Positions 54,483-63,808 of a DNA stretch of 64,000 nucleotides are shown in pieces (within the stretch, counting starts at the first letter, position 1; every line of letters begins with the position of its first letter). The stretch comes from Glaciecola amylolytica (lineage in GTDB: Bacteria > Bacteroidota > Bacteroidia > Flavobacteriales_D > Crocinitomicaceae): the NCBI GenBank assembly GCA_003856375.1, contig CP034120.1:3405501-3469500 (forward strand), read 5' to 3'. Position numbers and translations under genes: made by a program. Under the pieces are notes generated by a model. The model searched no databases. It saw only the letters and a list, made by a program, of their open reading frames with translations, and had not been told where the DNA came from.

Positions 54483-55655
54483 TTATGAATTATAAACAAA
54501 CTCTCCTACTTCAGAGCGAACAGTTACCTGTTTCCCTTCCATTTTTTCAACCCGTCCGATAATTTGAGCATCAATCCCAAAAGACTTGCTGATTTCAATA
54601 ATTTGCTGTGCTTCGCTTTCCGGCAGGTAAACTTCCATGCGATGCCCCATATTGAATACTTTGTACATTTCTTTCCAATCGGTTCCGGATTCTTCCTGAA
54701 TCATTTTAAACAAAGGAGGAATCGGAAACAGGTTATCCTTGATCACATGCACATCGTCCACGAAATGAAGCACTTTTGTCTGTGCTCCTCCCGAACAATG
54801 AACCATTCCATGAATGGAAGAACGGCATTTATCCAAAATCGCTTTAATAACCGGAGCATATGTTCTGGTTGGAGAAAGCACCAATTTTCCTGCATCTACA
54901 GGAACGCCTTCCACAGAATCCGTTAAGTTTTTTGATCCGGAATAAACCAGATCAGCCGGAACAGCCGCATCAAAACTTTCAGGATACTTTGCAGCCAGTG
55001 TTTTATTAAACACGTCGTGTCGGGCAGAAGTCAATCCGTTCGACCCCATTCCGCCGTTATATGAATCTTCGTAAGTTGCCTGACCGAATGACGCCAATCC
55101 GACAATCACATCTCCGCCTTGAATCGTATGATTCGAAATCACTTCCGAGCGCTTCATACGGCAAACTACTGTAGAATCCACAATGATTGTACGCACCAGG
55201 TCTCCTACATCTGCAGTTTCGCCTCCCGTAGAATAAATTCCGATTCCCTGACCACGAAGTGTTTCAAGCAATTCTTCCGTTCCGTTGATAATCGCGGCAA
55301 TGACTTCTCCGGTAATCAGGTTTTTGTTTCTCCCGATTGTGGATGAAAGCAAAATATTCTCTGTTGCACCAACACACAGCAGATCATCAATATTCATAAT
55401 GAGTGCATCTTGTGCAATTCCTTTCCAAACGGAAACGTCTCCCGTTTCTTTCCAATACATATAAGCCAATGAAGACTTTGTTCCCGCTCCGTCGGCATGC
55501 ATCACAATACAGTAATCTTCATCGCCGGTCAGATAATCAGGAACTATCTTACAAAACGCTTTCGGAAACAAGCCTTTGTCGACTTTTTTTATCGCATTAT
55601 GCACTTCTTCCTTTCCAGCGGAAACACCTCGTAAATTATATCGAACGTCTGACAT
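54483..55655 (-). CDS. purM: Phosphoribosylformylglycinamidine cyclo-ligase
   Basis: 390 residues from the ATG at 55655. It forms aminoimidazole ribonucleotide in de novo purine synthesis. A TTG 18 codons upstream is open but lies upstream of the likely promoter (55673-55699), so it cannot be the start of that transcript. The AIR-synthase fold is recognised by MHADGAGTKSSLAYMYW, NIDDLLCVGA, TGGETADVGDLVRT and HCSGGAQTKVLHFV. The length is longer than the 345 residues of Escherichia coli PurM, as usual for Bacteroidota. It is followed by prfA. Confidence 0.95.
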   Translation of the reverse strand: MSDVRYNLRGVSAGKEEVHNAIKKVDKGLFPKAFCKIVPDYLTGDEDYCIVMHADGAGTKSSLAYMYWKETGDVSVWKGIAQDALIMNIDDLLCVGATENILLSSTIGRNKNLITGEVIAAIINGTEELLETLRGQGIGIYSTGGETADVGDLVRTIIVDSTVVCRMKRSEVISNHTIQGGDVIVGLASFGQATYEDSYNGGMGSNGLTSARHDVFNKTLAAKYPESFDAAVPADLVYSGSKNLTDSVEGVPVDAGKLVLSPTRTYAPVIKAILDKCRSSIHGMVHCSGGAQTKVLHFVDDVHVIKDNLFPIPPLFKMIQEESGTDWKEMYKVFNMGHRMEVYLPESEAQQIIEISKSFGIDAQIIGRVEKMEGKQVTVRSEVGEFVYNS

Positions 55656-55672
55656 ATGTAAATTTGAAAGCG

Positions 55673-55699
55673 CAAAGTTACAAAATTCAATTGAGAGCA
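55673..55699 (-). promoter_or_regulatory. Promoter of purM-prfA
   Basis: Minus strand: TTG (55698-55700 by count), 17 bases, TAACTTTG followed by C (55673-55680). The spacing is slightly short of the 19-base optimum. The leader to the purM ATG at 55655 would be about 12 nt, and this placement decides the start codon in favour of 55655. Confidence 0.6.
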
Positions 55700-55707
55700 A
55701 TGCGCAC

Positions 55708-55739
55708 AAAAAAAGCCTTCGTATGAACGAAGGCTTTTT
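55708..55739. terminator. Bidirectional terminator after the PorE-like gene
   Basis: Perfect 13-bp stem AAAAAGCCTTCGT/ACGAAGGCTTTTT with a 4-nt loop and A/T flanks on both sides (55710-55722 and 55727-55739). It ends the minus-strand gene at 55779 and insulates the purM promoter. Confidence 0.88.
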
Positions 55740-55778
55740 ATATTATTTTCAGAAGCAGTGCTTCTTCTTATTTGAGCA

Positions 55779-57950
55779 TTACTTTGCTTTTGGAAGCGGC
55801 TTAAAGATTACGTAATCCGGATTAGCAGTTGGAGCTGTACTTGCGTCAAACTCTAAAGTAACCACTTTTCCTTCTGTACGTCTGTTGAACTGTTGAAGTT
55901 GTTCAAACAATTTCTTGTTTGTTTTCTTGAACTGGTTCATATAAGCTTCTTTCAAGATAATCACCTGAGTTCCCGGTTTCATAACTCCGTCAACCAACGG
56001 TTCATTTTCCAGGTAAACACCACCATTCAAGTAAACTGTTCTTGGCTCACGCTCACCTTTTCCAACTGGAATAATTCTTCGTGGGTCAATTCCTTTTTCC
56101 TCAACCAAGAACTTGTAACAAGCCTTCGCGCGGTTTTCAGAAAGAACCTGGTTGTAAGCATCATTTCCTCGTGGATCGGTATGTGAACTCAATTCAAGAA
56201 CCAATCCCGGATTATCAATCAACAAGTCATAAACGAATAACAAGGAATCCTTTGAGTTAATTGTAGAGTCAACTAACAAATCCCATTTTGCCAAAGGATA
56301 ACGAACTTCCGGAAGACGGATTGGTTTTTTGATCGGGAATAATCCCATATCCAATACGAAATCCTGATTGTAAATCAAATCTTTTGTAGAGATCGAAGCT
56401 CCGTTTTTGTTTTCGTAATATCCTTCTTTCGAAATAGCGATTTTGTAATCTGAATTCTCTTGAATGTAACGATCTCCGTTTGGTTTCTTATCCCAGAATA
56501 CAGATCCGTCTTTTGCAGTCAAACCTTCCCATTTTTCGTTCGGGTTAGATCCTGTAACGACTACTTTCACTCCTTCGATCTTCGTTTGACGTGTTTTATC
56601 CGTCAAGTCAAATACGTTTACTTTCAAAGAGAAAATGTTCGGAGGAAGTTCATACATCCATAAATCCGGGCTGAATTGCTCTCCAACGTTTCCTTTACGT
56701 TCTGATGTGAAATAACCTTTGCGGTCATCTACTTCAACCATTGCATAATCATTGAATTCAGAGTTAATCGGAGAACCATAGTTTGTTGGTTTTTCCCATT
56801 GGTTTTTATCTGCTACTTTTTCAGCGCGGAACATATCCAAACCTCCCATTCCAGGAAGACCGTCAGAAGCATAAATCAAATCTCCGTTCTTAGCAAAGCT
56901 TGGGAACAATTCGTTTCCTGCTGTGTTCACTTCCGGCCCCATGTTTACAGGAGTTGTCCATGAATCAGATTTCTTGTCGTAAGTTGTATACCACAAATCG
57001 TGTCCTCCCTGACCTCCCGGTAAATCGGAAGCAAAAATCAGGTATTTTCCGTCATCAGTAACACATGGATGTCCAACAGACAAGGTATCATTTGATTTCA
57101 AAGAAAGTTTTTTAGGACGTTCCCATCCTTTACCTCCTAATTCAGACATATAGATATCACAACCTAAGTTTTTCTTTTTCGTACTTGGACAACGTGTAAA
57201 GAACATTGTTTTACCACGTGCGTCAATACACAAAGTACCTTCACTGTCTTCTGTGTTAATACTGTCACCAACAATTGGCTTCGGCTCTAACCAGTTTCCT
57301 TTTTTATCAATTTCCGAAACGAAAATGTCCATGTATTTCTGACAAGTCAACGGATCTTTTGCTTTCCCTGCTATTCCTTCACGATCACTGGATGTACCAA
57401 ATGCGATTTTTGTATCCTTTTTGTCAACAAACATTGGAGCCATCTCAAAACCTTCCTTATTCAATGCTTTCACATTTGAAACGGTGTGGCGCGTTCTGTT
57501 TTCTTTGAACTCCTCGTACATTTTACAAGATGTAATTCCGACATCCGCTCTGGGATCATCCGGAACCAATGCTTTATACGCCGTATAGTTGTCCTGAGCC
57601 TTTTTCAAGTCTCCCATTTGACGAAGCATGTCTGCATTATACAACAAAACAAGTGGTTCTTTTTGCTGAAACTTCAATAAAATGGCTTTTTCATACCACT
57701 CATTAGCTCTTTTGAAATTTTCAACGTTTCTATAGCATTCTGCAGTTTTGAACGCCATGTCTCCTTTCATTGTAAGGCCTGATTTAGACTTACGTTTGAT
57801 TTTGGAATAGGCTAACTCACATTTTGATGCTGCTTCGCAGTAGTTTCCACTTCTAAACTGAGTATTTGCATCTTTAATTTGCTTCACCTGTCCGAAAGAC
57901 AGATTGGAAACAATTAAAAGTCCAGATAAAATAAGCGTTTTAACATTCAT
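55779..57950 (-). CDS. porE: PorE-like T9SS protein (TPR, beta-propeller, OmpA)
   Basis: 723 residues from the ATG at 57950. Domain order: Sec signal ending SFGQ (1-20), TPR-like helices (about 22-135), a PD40/WD40-like propeller with repeats such as DLWYTTYDKKSDSWTTPVNMGPEVN (about 150-430), a carboxypeptidase-regulatory-like domain (about 445-560) and a C-terminal OmpA domain with SSHTDPRGN and RIIPVGKGEREPR. This TPR-WD40-CRD-OmpA architecture is that of PorE, a periplasmic component thought to link T9SS to peptidoglycan. Related OmpA proteins share parts of it, so the symbol is probable, not proven. Confidence 0.8.
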   Translation of the reverse strand: MNVKTLILSGLLIVSNLSFGQVKQIKDANTQFRSGNYCEAASKCELAYSKIKRKSKSGLTMKGDMAFKTAECYRNVENFKRANEWYEKAILLKFQQKEPLVLLYNADMLRQMGDLKKAQDNYTAYKALVPDDPRADVGITSCKMYEEFKENRTRHTVSNVKALNKEGFEMAPMFVDKKDTKIAFGTSSDREGIAGKAKDPLTCQKYMDIFVSEIDKKGNWLEPKPIVGDSINTEDSEGTLCIDARGKTMFFTRCPSTKKKNLGCDIYMSELGGKGWERPKKLSLKSNDTLSVGHPCVTDDGKYLIFASDLPGGQGGHDLWYTTYDKKSDSWTTPVNMGPEVNTAGNELFPSFAKNGDLIYASDGLPGMGGLDMFRAEKVADKNQWEKPTNYGSPINSEFNDYAMVEVDDRKGYFTSERKGNVGEQFSPDLWMYELPPNIFSLKVNVFDLTDKTRQTKIEGVKVVVTGSNPNEKWEGLTAKDGSVFWDKKPNGDRYIQENSDYKIAISKEGYYENKNGASISTKDLIYNQDFVLDMGLFPIKKPIRLPEVRYPLAKWDLLVDSTINSKDSLLFVYDLLIDNPGLVLELSSHTDPRGNDAYNQVLSENRAKACYKFLVEEKGIDPRRIIPVGKGEREPRTVYLNGGVYLENEPLVDGVMKPGTQVIILKEAYMNQFKKTNKKLFEQLQQFNRRTEGKVVTLEFDASTAPTANPDYVIFKPLPKAK

Positions 57951-58112
57951 AGCAAGGTGCAATCTTTTTATATAAACACAGAGATATTTGACAAACTATT
58001 TGGCTTAAAGGTATAGTTGTTCAGTATCATGATTGCCGAAATTAAATTAAAATTTTGAATACGCACTATTTATCCGAGAAAAAAAAACGTCAAAACCTGT
58101 TTTTGTGATAAA

Positions 58113-59144
58113 TTATTCAGCGACGTATCTCTCCCACTTTTGCAGTAAAACCTGAAAGCCACTGGGTAATTCAGAATCAAACTGGACCCATTCACGGGTC
58201 TTTGGATGTTGGAATCCTAACGATTTAGCGTGGAGTGCCTGACCAGGAATCAGATCAAAGCAATTGTTTATGAATTGCTTATATTTATCATGCGTAGTTC
58301 CTTTCACAATGCGGTCTCCGCCATATTCCAGATCGTGAAACAAGGGATGCCCCTTCCATTTCAGATGAGTTCTGATCTGGTGTGTTCGTCCGGTTTCCAG
58401 TTTACATTCGATCAGAGTTACCAAACCGAAACGTTTTAAAACTTTTACGTGAGTTACCGCATGTTTCCCATGATCTCCTTCCGGAAAAACGGTCATCACT
58501 TTCCGGTTATTGAGTGATCGCCCCAGGTTTCCTTCAATGCGCATATCTTCTTCCACATCTCCCCAAACCAAAGCGTGATACCTTCTTTCGGTTGTCCGGT
58601 CGTAAAATTGCTTAGCCAGATTCGTCAGTGCATCTTCTGTTTTAGCCACAACCATGATTCCGGTAGTGTGTTTATCCAGACGATGAACCAAACCCGGACG
58701 ACCGTAATAATCGGATTTCCGTTCCGGTAAATTATCAAAATGATAAACCAATGCATTGACCAAAGTTCCCGTGTAATTCCCATATCCGGGATGCACCACC
58801 ATATCTGCCGGTTTGTTTATGACAATCAATTCATTGTCTTCATACACAACATCAAGTGGAATATCCTGAGGAATCAGTTCGATTTCACGAACCGGATAAG
58901 GCAAAACGATCGCTACCTCATCTTTGGGTTTTACTTTATAGTTTGACTTAACAGGATTCCCGTTAACGACAACACTCCCGTTTTTTGCAGCGGATTGAAC
59001 CTTATTACGTGAAGTATTCGGAAGCCGGTCTATCAGATATTTATCAATCCGAACCGACTCCTGTCCCGGATCAACATTAAAGCGATAATGCTCAAAAAGC
59101 TCCTCTTCTTCTTCTTGTTCAACATCCTGAGCATTGTCATTCAT
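58113..59144 (-). CDS. RluA/RluD-type 23S rRNA pseudouridine synthase
   Basis: 343 residues. An S4 RNA-binding domain (about 29-78, VRIDKYLIDRLPNTSRNKVQSAAKNGSVVVNG) precedes the pseudouridine synthase domain with the catalytic aspartate D157 in GLVHRLDKHTTG. It is closest to RluD, which modifies helix 69 of 23S rRNA, though the precise site is not provable here. An acidic N-terminal tail (EQEEEEELFEHY) is unusual but common in Bacteroidota. It begins three bases after the T9SS gene, and so is the third gene of the PASTA operon. Confidence 0.92.
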   Translation of the reverse strand: MNDNAQDVEQEEEEELFEHYRFNVDPGQESVRIDKYLIDRLPNTSRNKVQSAAKNGSVVVNGNPVKSNYKVKPKDEVAIVLPYPVREIELIPQDIPLDVVYEDNELIVINKPADMVVHPGYGNYTGTLVNALVYHFDNLPERKSDYYGRPGLVHRLDKHTTGIMVVAKTEDALTNLAKQFYDRTTERRYHALVWGDVEEDMRIEGNLGRSLNNRKVMTVFPEGDHGKHAVTHVKVLKRFGLVTLIECKLETGRTHQIRTHLKWKGHPLFHDLEYGGDRIVKGTTHDKYKQFINNCFDLIPGQALHAKSLGFQHPKTREWVQFDSELPSGFQVLLQKWERYVAE

Positions 59145-59147
59145 CTT

Positions 59148-61349
59148 TTATCGGATAATTTTTTTAATTGCTTGTGAATTATTCAATTTCAAAAAGTAGA
59201 TCCCACTTGGAGAGTTACTTAAATCGAATTGCGGGTTTTCCGGGGAAACATCCAAAATGATTCTTCCCTGAGCGTCTACTAAAACAGCTCCCGGAAATGC
59301 TTCTTCAGATCTCCAGTCGATTCGCACCATTCCTTCTGTCGGATTTGGGAAAACGCCCCATAAGATTTCTTTTGTTTGTTCTTCAACAGATAAATTGAAA
59401 TTATCTCCGGTTTGGAAAAGCGGACGCATCATCGGAACACCCGGAAGTGTAGAATTTGACCAGGTATTTCCTCCGTTCAACGAATAGAATACTTTATCGG
59501 AATGTACATTGTTTTTATCGAAACCAATATTCAAAGGATCTGCATCAATCTGTCTCGTCCCGACATAAAATGCTCCTGAAGACAAGGGTAATCTTGTGTC
59601 CTTTAAGATGTAATCCGTATAAATTCCACGTCCGTCTTCATAAATCGGAGTTCTAGGGAAGAAAAACTGATCTTCATACAAAACCGCTCCCGGTTCACCG
59701 TTGTCATCTCCCCAAACGGTCAACAAGAACAATTTATTGGACAAATCTTTCACCGTAGGAACGAAGCAAATCCGAACTCCAAGCAGCGTATCTGCTTTAT
59801 ATGGTTGAAATTTCATTGCCAATCTTGCCTGTACCTGAGAAACTCCATATGCGGATTCTGCCGAACCATCATCATACGCATAGACGTTTTCAAAGACTTG
59901 TTTTGTGTAGGAAGAATCGTTCAATGGCAGGTTCGGGAATGGTGATCCGGCATTTCCGATGATATCAAATGTTTTTGTTGTTGCTGAAGGTGTCGTAGAA
60001 AACGTATATGCCCCGGTGAAATCATGTACACTTTCAACAACCGTTCTTGGTGCATAGTTGATTCCGTCAGACAAAACCGCCCCGATCAAAGTAAAAGAAC
60101 CTTCCATTGCTCCGTTGAAATTCACTTTTACGGCTCCGTTCATGTTGTTTTCAGGAATATTGGAACCGTTTCTCACAGTCACTTTCACATTCGGATTCAT
60201 GTGAGTCGGGTCATGTACCCAATGTTCCCAGGGAACTTCCGTATATGTATCAACCAAAGACCCGATCTTATAAACAAAAGCAAAGTCTTTAAATAAAGTA
60301 TCCTGGTATCCGCTTCCGCTTCTCAGATGCACATAATCCAAATGGAATTCGTCGAGCATTCCGGAAAGTCCACCGTAATTTTTAAACCGGAATTTGAATC
60401 CGTCAGTGAGGTAATTCGCATTCGTGATTTTCAGGTGAGCAATTTTAAAATCACTTAAAGGTCCTCCGTTTGTAGACCACACACGGTTCCATTGGTTTGC
60501 ACTTTTATTGAAAAATTCAAGAACCAGGGAATCCTGCGCCTCCGGCTCATCTCCAAAACCTCTTTTCTGCACCAAAAAACTCAGATAAATAGAGTCATTC
60601 GGAGCATAAGAAGACAAATCAACCACTTTGGAAGTCAGATAATCTGCGTATCCGGTTAATGTTGTTCCGATCGCATACGGATATCCTGATTCATCCAGCC
60701 CGTCAAACGTTGCAACTCCAAGTGTCCAGGGATCTACCGCACTGGTATAATTGTGGTAGACAAATTTATCTGTCCAGTATTTTGTAGGATCAGCTTCGTG
60801 AGCGAAAAAAACAATGATGGAATCCTGTTTCATATCCGGATTAGTCATTGCAACAGTGTCCGGTTCTGTTCCCGCATCCAAATCTTCATAAATATTGTAT
60901 GGCGGGTAAAATTGGATCGTGGAATAAACTACCGGGTAATTCTGGAAATTTGCTTGTTTGACCGAAATTAAGGGTAAATCAGTTTGTACTGTTGTTCCTC
61001 CGGAAGTGGTATATTTCTTTGTCGGATTACTTGAGAACACTTTATCATTCGTCAAAGGAACATTTGCCAAATCAGTCAGATAATAATATTTCTGTTCCGT
61101 TACGCCCGGTTCTCCGGGTTGTGAGTTCATTTCCGAAAACTTGGAATGAGAAAACTCATCCAGAATCGGCAATGATAAGGTATCAAAAGAATAAATAAAA
61201 GTGCTGTCAATCGTTGTGGTGCTTTTCAAGCTTAAGGGCTTTGGTTTTGCATCACCTCTTTTCATTGCTCCAATCGGACTAAGCACTTCCTGTCCGAATG
61301 AACAAAAAGCGACAACAAATACGAAAACGGGTACTAAAGTAAATTTCAT
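59148..61349 (-). CDS. Large T9SS cargo protein in the PASTA operon
   Basis: 733 residues with Sec signal (MKFTLVPVFVFVVAFCSFGQ). Long beta-rich mature part without a recognised domain. It has a stretch starting DSTFIYSFDTLSLPILDEFSH and a central part resembling carbohydrate-binding or jelly-roll strands (FKDFAFVYKIGSLVDTYTEVPW). The C-terminal 75 residues form the T9SS type-A domain (VFPNPTEGMVRIDW to SQAIKKIIR). It is tightly packed between the PASTA gene (16-base gap) and the RluD gene (three-base gap), which is an odd place for a secreted cargo. Function unknown. Confidence 0.88.
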   Translation of the reverse strand: MKFTLVPVFVFVVAFCSFGQEVLSPIGAMKRGDAKPKPLSLKSTTTIDSTFIYSFDTLSLPILDEFSHSKFSEMNSQPGEPGVTEQKYYYLTDLANVPLTNDKVFSSNPTKKYTTSGGTTVQTDLPLISVKQANFQNYPVVYSTIQFYPPYNIYEDLDAGTEPDTVAMTNPDMKQDSIIVFFAHEADPTKYWTDKFVYHNYTSAVDPWTLGVATFDGLDESGYPYAIGTTLTGYADYLTSKVVDLSSYAPNDSIYLSFLVQKRGFGDEPEAQDSLVLEFFNKSANQWNRVWSTNGGPLSDFKIAHLKITNANYLTDGFKFRFKNYGGLSGMLDEFHLDYVHLRSGSGYQDTLFKDFAFVYKIGSLVDTYTEVPWEHWVHDPTHMNPNVKVTVRNGSNIPENNMNGAVKVNFNGAMEGSFTLIGAVLSDGINYAPRTVVESVHDFTGAYTFSTTPSATTKTFDIIGNAGSPFPNLPLNDSSYTKQVFENVYAYDDGSAESAYGVSQVQARLAMKFQPYKADTLLGVRICFVPTVKDLSNKLFLLTVWGDDNGEPGAVLYEDQFFFPRTPIYEDGRGIYTDYILKDTRLPLSSGAFYVGTRQIDADPLNIGFDKNNVHSDKVFYSLNGGNTWSNSTLPGVPMMRPLFQTGDNFNLSVEEQTKEILWGVFPNPTEGMVRIDWRSEEAFPGAVLVDAQGRIILDVSPENPQFDLSNSPSGIYFLKLNNSQAIKKIIR

Positions 61350-61365
61350 CTAATTTTAAAATTAC

Positions 61366-62154
61366 CTACCTTTTTTCAGCTGAAACAGTAATTGTTGTAC
61401 CCGGCGAAACGGTCACTCCTTCCAAATATTCAGGGCTTTGAGAATAAATAACAGCAGTGGTCGTATCAGCAGCATTTGTACATCCATCACATGCTCCAAC
61501 TAAAACGTGTAGCGATATTCCACTTAAACGTGCTTTAGCCTCAGATATTGTTAGACCATTTAAATCAATTAATGCAACTGGCTGAGAAGCGTTGTTTTGA
61601 CCAACAACCAAGGTAATCAAGCTTCCGATAGGGATTTTTGTTCCTTCTTTGATTTCTCTTCCGTTATAAAGCTGTCTCAATACCGCTCCGTTCGACTCAC
61701 TGGTCGGAACATAATTTTTGCGGTACTTCAAGCCTCTGTTTTTCAAGACACTTTCTGCCATGCGCTCCGATTTATCAATCAAACTCGGCATTTCAACCAA
61801 ACGCGATTTCTTGGAAACCTGCACCCGGATAATCCGGCCTGATTTCACATAAACCATTGATTTGGATGTTGGAAGCGGATCTTGTGAAACAATCGTTCCA
61901 ACCGGCAATTCAGGTTTATACACTGAATCCAGTATTTCAATTTTCAAATCCAGTTCTTCCAGTTTGGATTGTGCGCTTGCAGTTTTAAGTCCAACTACAT
62001 TCGGAACATCTATTTTCTCCCCGTGATTGGTATACTGATCCAAATAGATCACCACAATTGTAATCACCAGGAAATATGTCAGCACGATGAAGAGCGTGTG
62101 CTTCAAAAAGTGTTTACTCCAAACAAATGCCTTAAGCTTTTGAAAAAACTTCAT
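61366..62154 (-). CDS. PASTA-domain membrane protein
   Basis: 262 residues from the ATG at 62154; upstream TTG starts exist but add a non-conserved tail. A short cytosolic segment and one membrane helix (about 16-42) are followed by three PASTA repeats: IDVPNVVGLKTASAQSKLEEL, VEMPSLIDKSERMAESVLKN and VALIDLNGLTISEAKARLSG. No kinase or penicillin-binding domain is attached, so it is a stand-alone envelope PASTA protein. It is divergent from ddl, a peptidoglycan precursor gene, consistent with a cell-wall-related role. Confidence 0.9.
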   Translation of the reverse strand: MKFFQKLKAFVWSKHFLKHTLFIVLTYFLVITIVVIYLDQYTNHGEKIDVPNVVGLKTASAQSKLEELDLKIEILDSVYKPELPVGTIVSQDPLPTSKSMVYVKSGRIIRVQVSKKSRLVEMPSLIDKSERMAESVLKNRGLKYRKNYVPTSESNGAVLRQLYNGREIKEGTKIPIGSLITLVVGQNNASQPVALIDLNGLTISEAKARLSGISLHVLVGACDGCTNAADTTTAVIYSQSPEYLEGVTVSPGTTITVSAEKR

Positions 62155-62261
62155 AAATCGATTGTAAGTTGCAACAAATATAGAAAGAATGTTTCTGCAA
62201 GGATGCAACGACAGGTGAAGCTTTTAACAATCTATTCTGAAAACTTTTCTCCGAAGAACAA

Positions 62262-62289
62262 TTGAAGGTTTAATTATCCGCTAATTTTG
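62262..62289 (+). promoter_or_regulatory. Promoter of ddl
   Basis: TTG (62262-62264), 17 bases, TAATTTTG (62282-62289), then the ATG at 62305. The octamer matches the one used by the DMT, mtnA and mtnD genes. The leader would be about 9 nt. Confidence 0.65.
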
Positions 62290-62304
62290 TAAAAAATACA
62301 AGGT

Positions 62305-63270
62305 ATGAAGCGAGTTGGTTTATTTTGTGGCGGATATTCTTCCGAGTTTGAAATCTCATTAAAAAGTGCCCAAACCATTATAGATAATTTTCCTCTTGGT
62401 TACGAAGTCGTACCGATTCATGTGTTTGAAGACGGATGGTTTGTTCCGCAAGATTCTGAAAAATTCCCGTTCTCGATTGAACACATGAGTTATCAAACTG
62501 CCGATAAAGCATGTAAAATTGACATCGGTCTTATTTACATCCACGGAAATCCCGGTGAGAATGGAAAGATCCAGGCTTTATTGGATATGAAAGGAATTCC
62601 TTACGTTAATTCCAACGCACTTGCTTCGGAGTTGAGTTTTGACAAATGGTATTGCAATCAGTTTCTTTCCCGTTTCGGGATTCCGGTTGCAAAATCACTT
62701 TTCCTGAAATCGCGTACCGCATTTACCGAAAGCGAAATTCTGGAGCAGTTGGGACTGCCTTGTTTTGTAAAACCTTCCGATTCCGGATCCAGTTTCGGGA
62801 TCAGTAAAGTTTCCAAAGCTGAAGATCTTTCGGCAGCATTGGACAAAGCTTTTGAAGAAGGTGACACCATCGTCATCGAAGCATTCTTAAAAGGCACGGA
62901 AGTAACTTGCGGAATCTATCGCTCTCCTTCCGGTATCATTCCACTTCCTTTGACGGAAATTGTTACCGATAACGACTTTTTTGACTACGAAGCCAAATAT
63001 TTGGGGCAGTCTCAGGAAATCACTCCTGCAAGAATCTCCGAATCAATCAGAGATTTGGTTTGGGAGCAATCCAAAGAAATTTACAGTCTGCTTCAATTGA
63101 GATCCATTGCCCGAATCGACTTCATGATTGTAGACGGAGTTCCTCACGTAATTGAAGTAAACACCACTCCGGGATTCTCTACCGCGAGTTTAGTTCCTCA
63201 AATGTTGGGAGTTTACGGAAAATCAATTCGTGATTTCTGGACAGAGATTTTTGAAGTGGAATTGAAATAA
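62305..63270 (+). CDS. ddl: D-alanine-D-alanine ligase
   Basis: 321-residue ATP-grasp enzyme making the D-Ala-D-Ala dipeptide for peptidoglycan. The N-terminal motif VGLFCGGYSSEFEISLKSA (4-22), the CFVKPSDSGSSFGISKV ATP-binding loop (about 151-167) and the C-terminal ARIDFMIVDGVPHVIEVNTTPGFSTASLVPQM are all intact. Phe/Tyr specificity residues are of the D-Ala type as far as can be judged by eye. It has its own promoter and is divergent from the PASTA gene. Confidence 0.97.
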   Translation: MKRVGLFCGGYSSEFEISLKSAQTIIDNFPLGYEVVPIHVFEDGWFVPQDSEKFPFSIEHMSYQTADKACKIDIGLIYIHGNPGENGKIQALLDMKGIPYVNSNALASELSFDKWYCNQFLSRFGIPVAKSLFLKSRTAFTESEILEQLGLPCFVKPSDSGSSFGISKVSKAEDLSAALDKAFEEGDTIVIEAFLKGTEVTCGIYRSPSGIIPLPLTEIVTDNDFFDYEAKYLGQSQEITPARISESIRDLVWEQSKEIYSLLQLRSIARIDFMIVDGVPHVIEVNTTPGFSTASLVPQMLGVYGKSIRDFWTEIFEVELK

Positions 63271-63520
63271 AAAAGTTTTTTCGAGCGGGTTTTTAGTTTA
63301 GATCTTTAAATGAATGACTTGTACGAGAATTTAATTAATACATTATTGTTTCCCGCAGATCTCGCGAATTACGCAGATATTAAATAAGGTCATAATCTGT
63401 ACTCACCTTTGGTGAGTCTGCGTTAATACCTAAATGAAAAGCGGAAAAATCTGTGTGGGTTGATTTATTATGAAGGTTGGATTGATAAGCTTGTTTTTCA
63501 AGGTGTAGAAAGCACTAAAA

Positions 63521-63765
63521 TTGCATTCGATTCCCTTCCAAAACCCTTGCTGCAACTGGCCAGTACGCAATATCGCGAATTTGCAACCAAAAAGAGGAAT
63601 CCTAACAACTTTGAAGGTCAGCCCCTTGCATTGAATCAAAATAGAAAATGATCTTGTTCTTCAGGGCATCAATTGTAATAAAAACGCATTGACTTTTCCT
63701 TCTGAAACCCTTACTATGACTAGCCAATACGCAATATCGCGAATTTGTAACCGGAAAGAGGAAAT
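63521..63765. repeat. Degenerate direct repeat, two copies
   Basis: Copy A is 63521-63600 and copy B 63685-63765. They share TACGCAATATCGCGAATTTG exactly (63564-63583 and 63728-63747, period 164) and are clearly related over about 80 bases on the left and right. The translated frames differ between copies, so it is not a coding duplication. It may be a decayed interspersed repeat. Confidence 0.75.
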
Positions 63766-63777
63766 TCTATAAAACTG

Positions 63778-63808
63778 AAAAAGGGTACAATCCAAATAGT
63801 ACCCTTTT
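63778..63808. terminator. Hairpin, probable terminator for a gene to the right
   Basis: Stem AAAAGGGTAC/GTACCCTTTT (63779-63788 and 63799-63808) with a 10-nt loop and A/T flanks on both strands. It lies about 110 bases after the stop of the partial minus-strand frame at the right edge. Confidence 0.65.

Noticed and set aside
55656-55709. TTG start extending purM by 18 residues
   Set aside because: The likely promoter at 55673-55699 lies inside this extension, and the extra residues are not typical for PurM.
63430-63651. Short open frames on both strands in the repeat region
   Set aside because: The frames are not preserved between the two repeat copies, and they lack a credible start context or family match.
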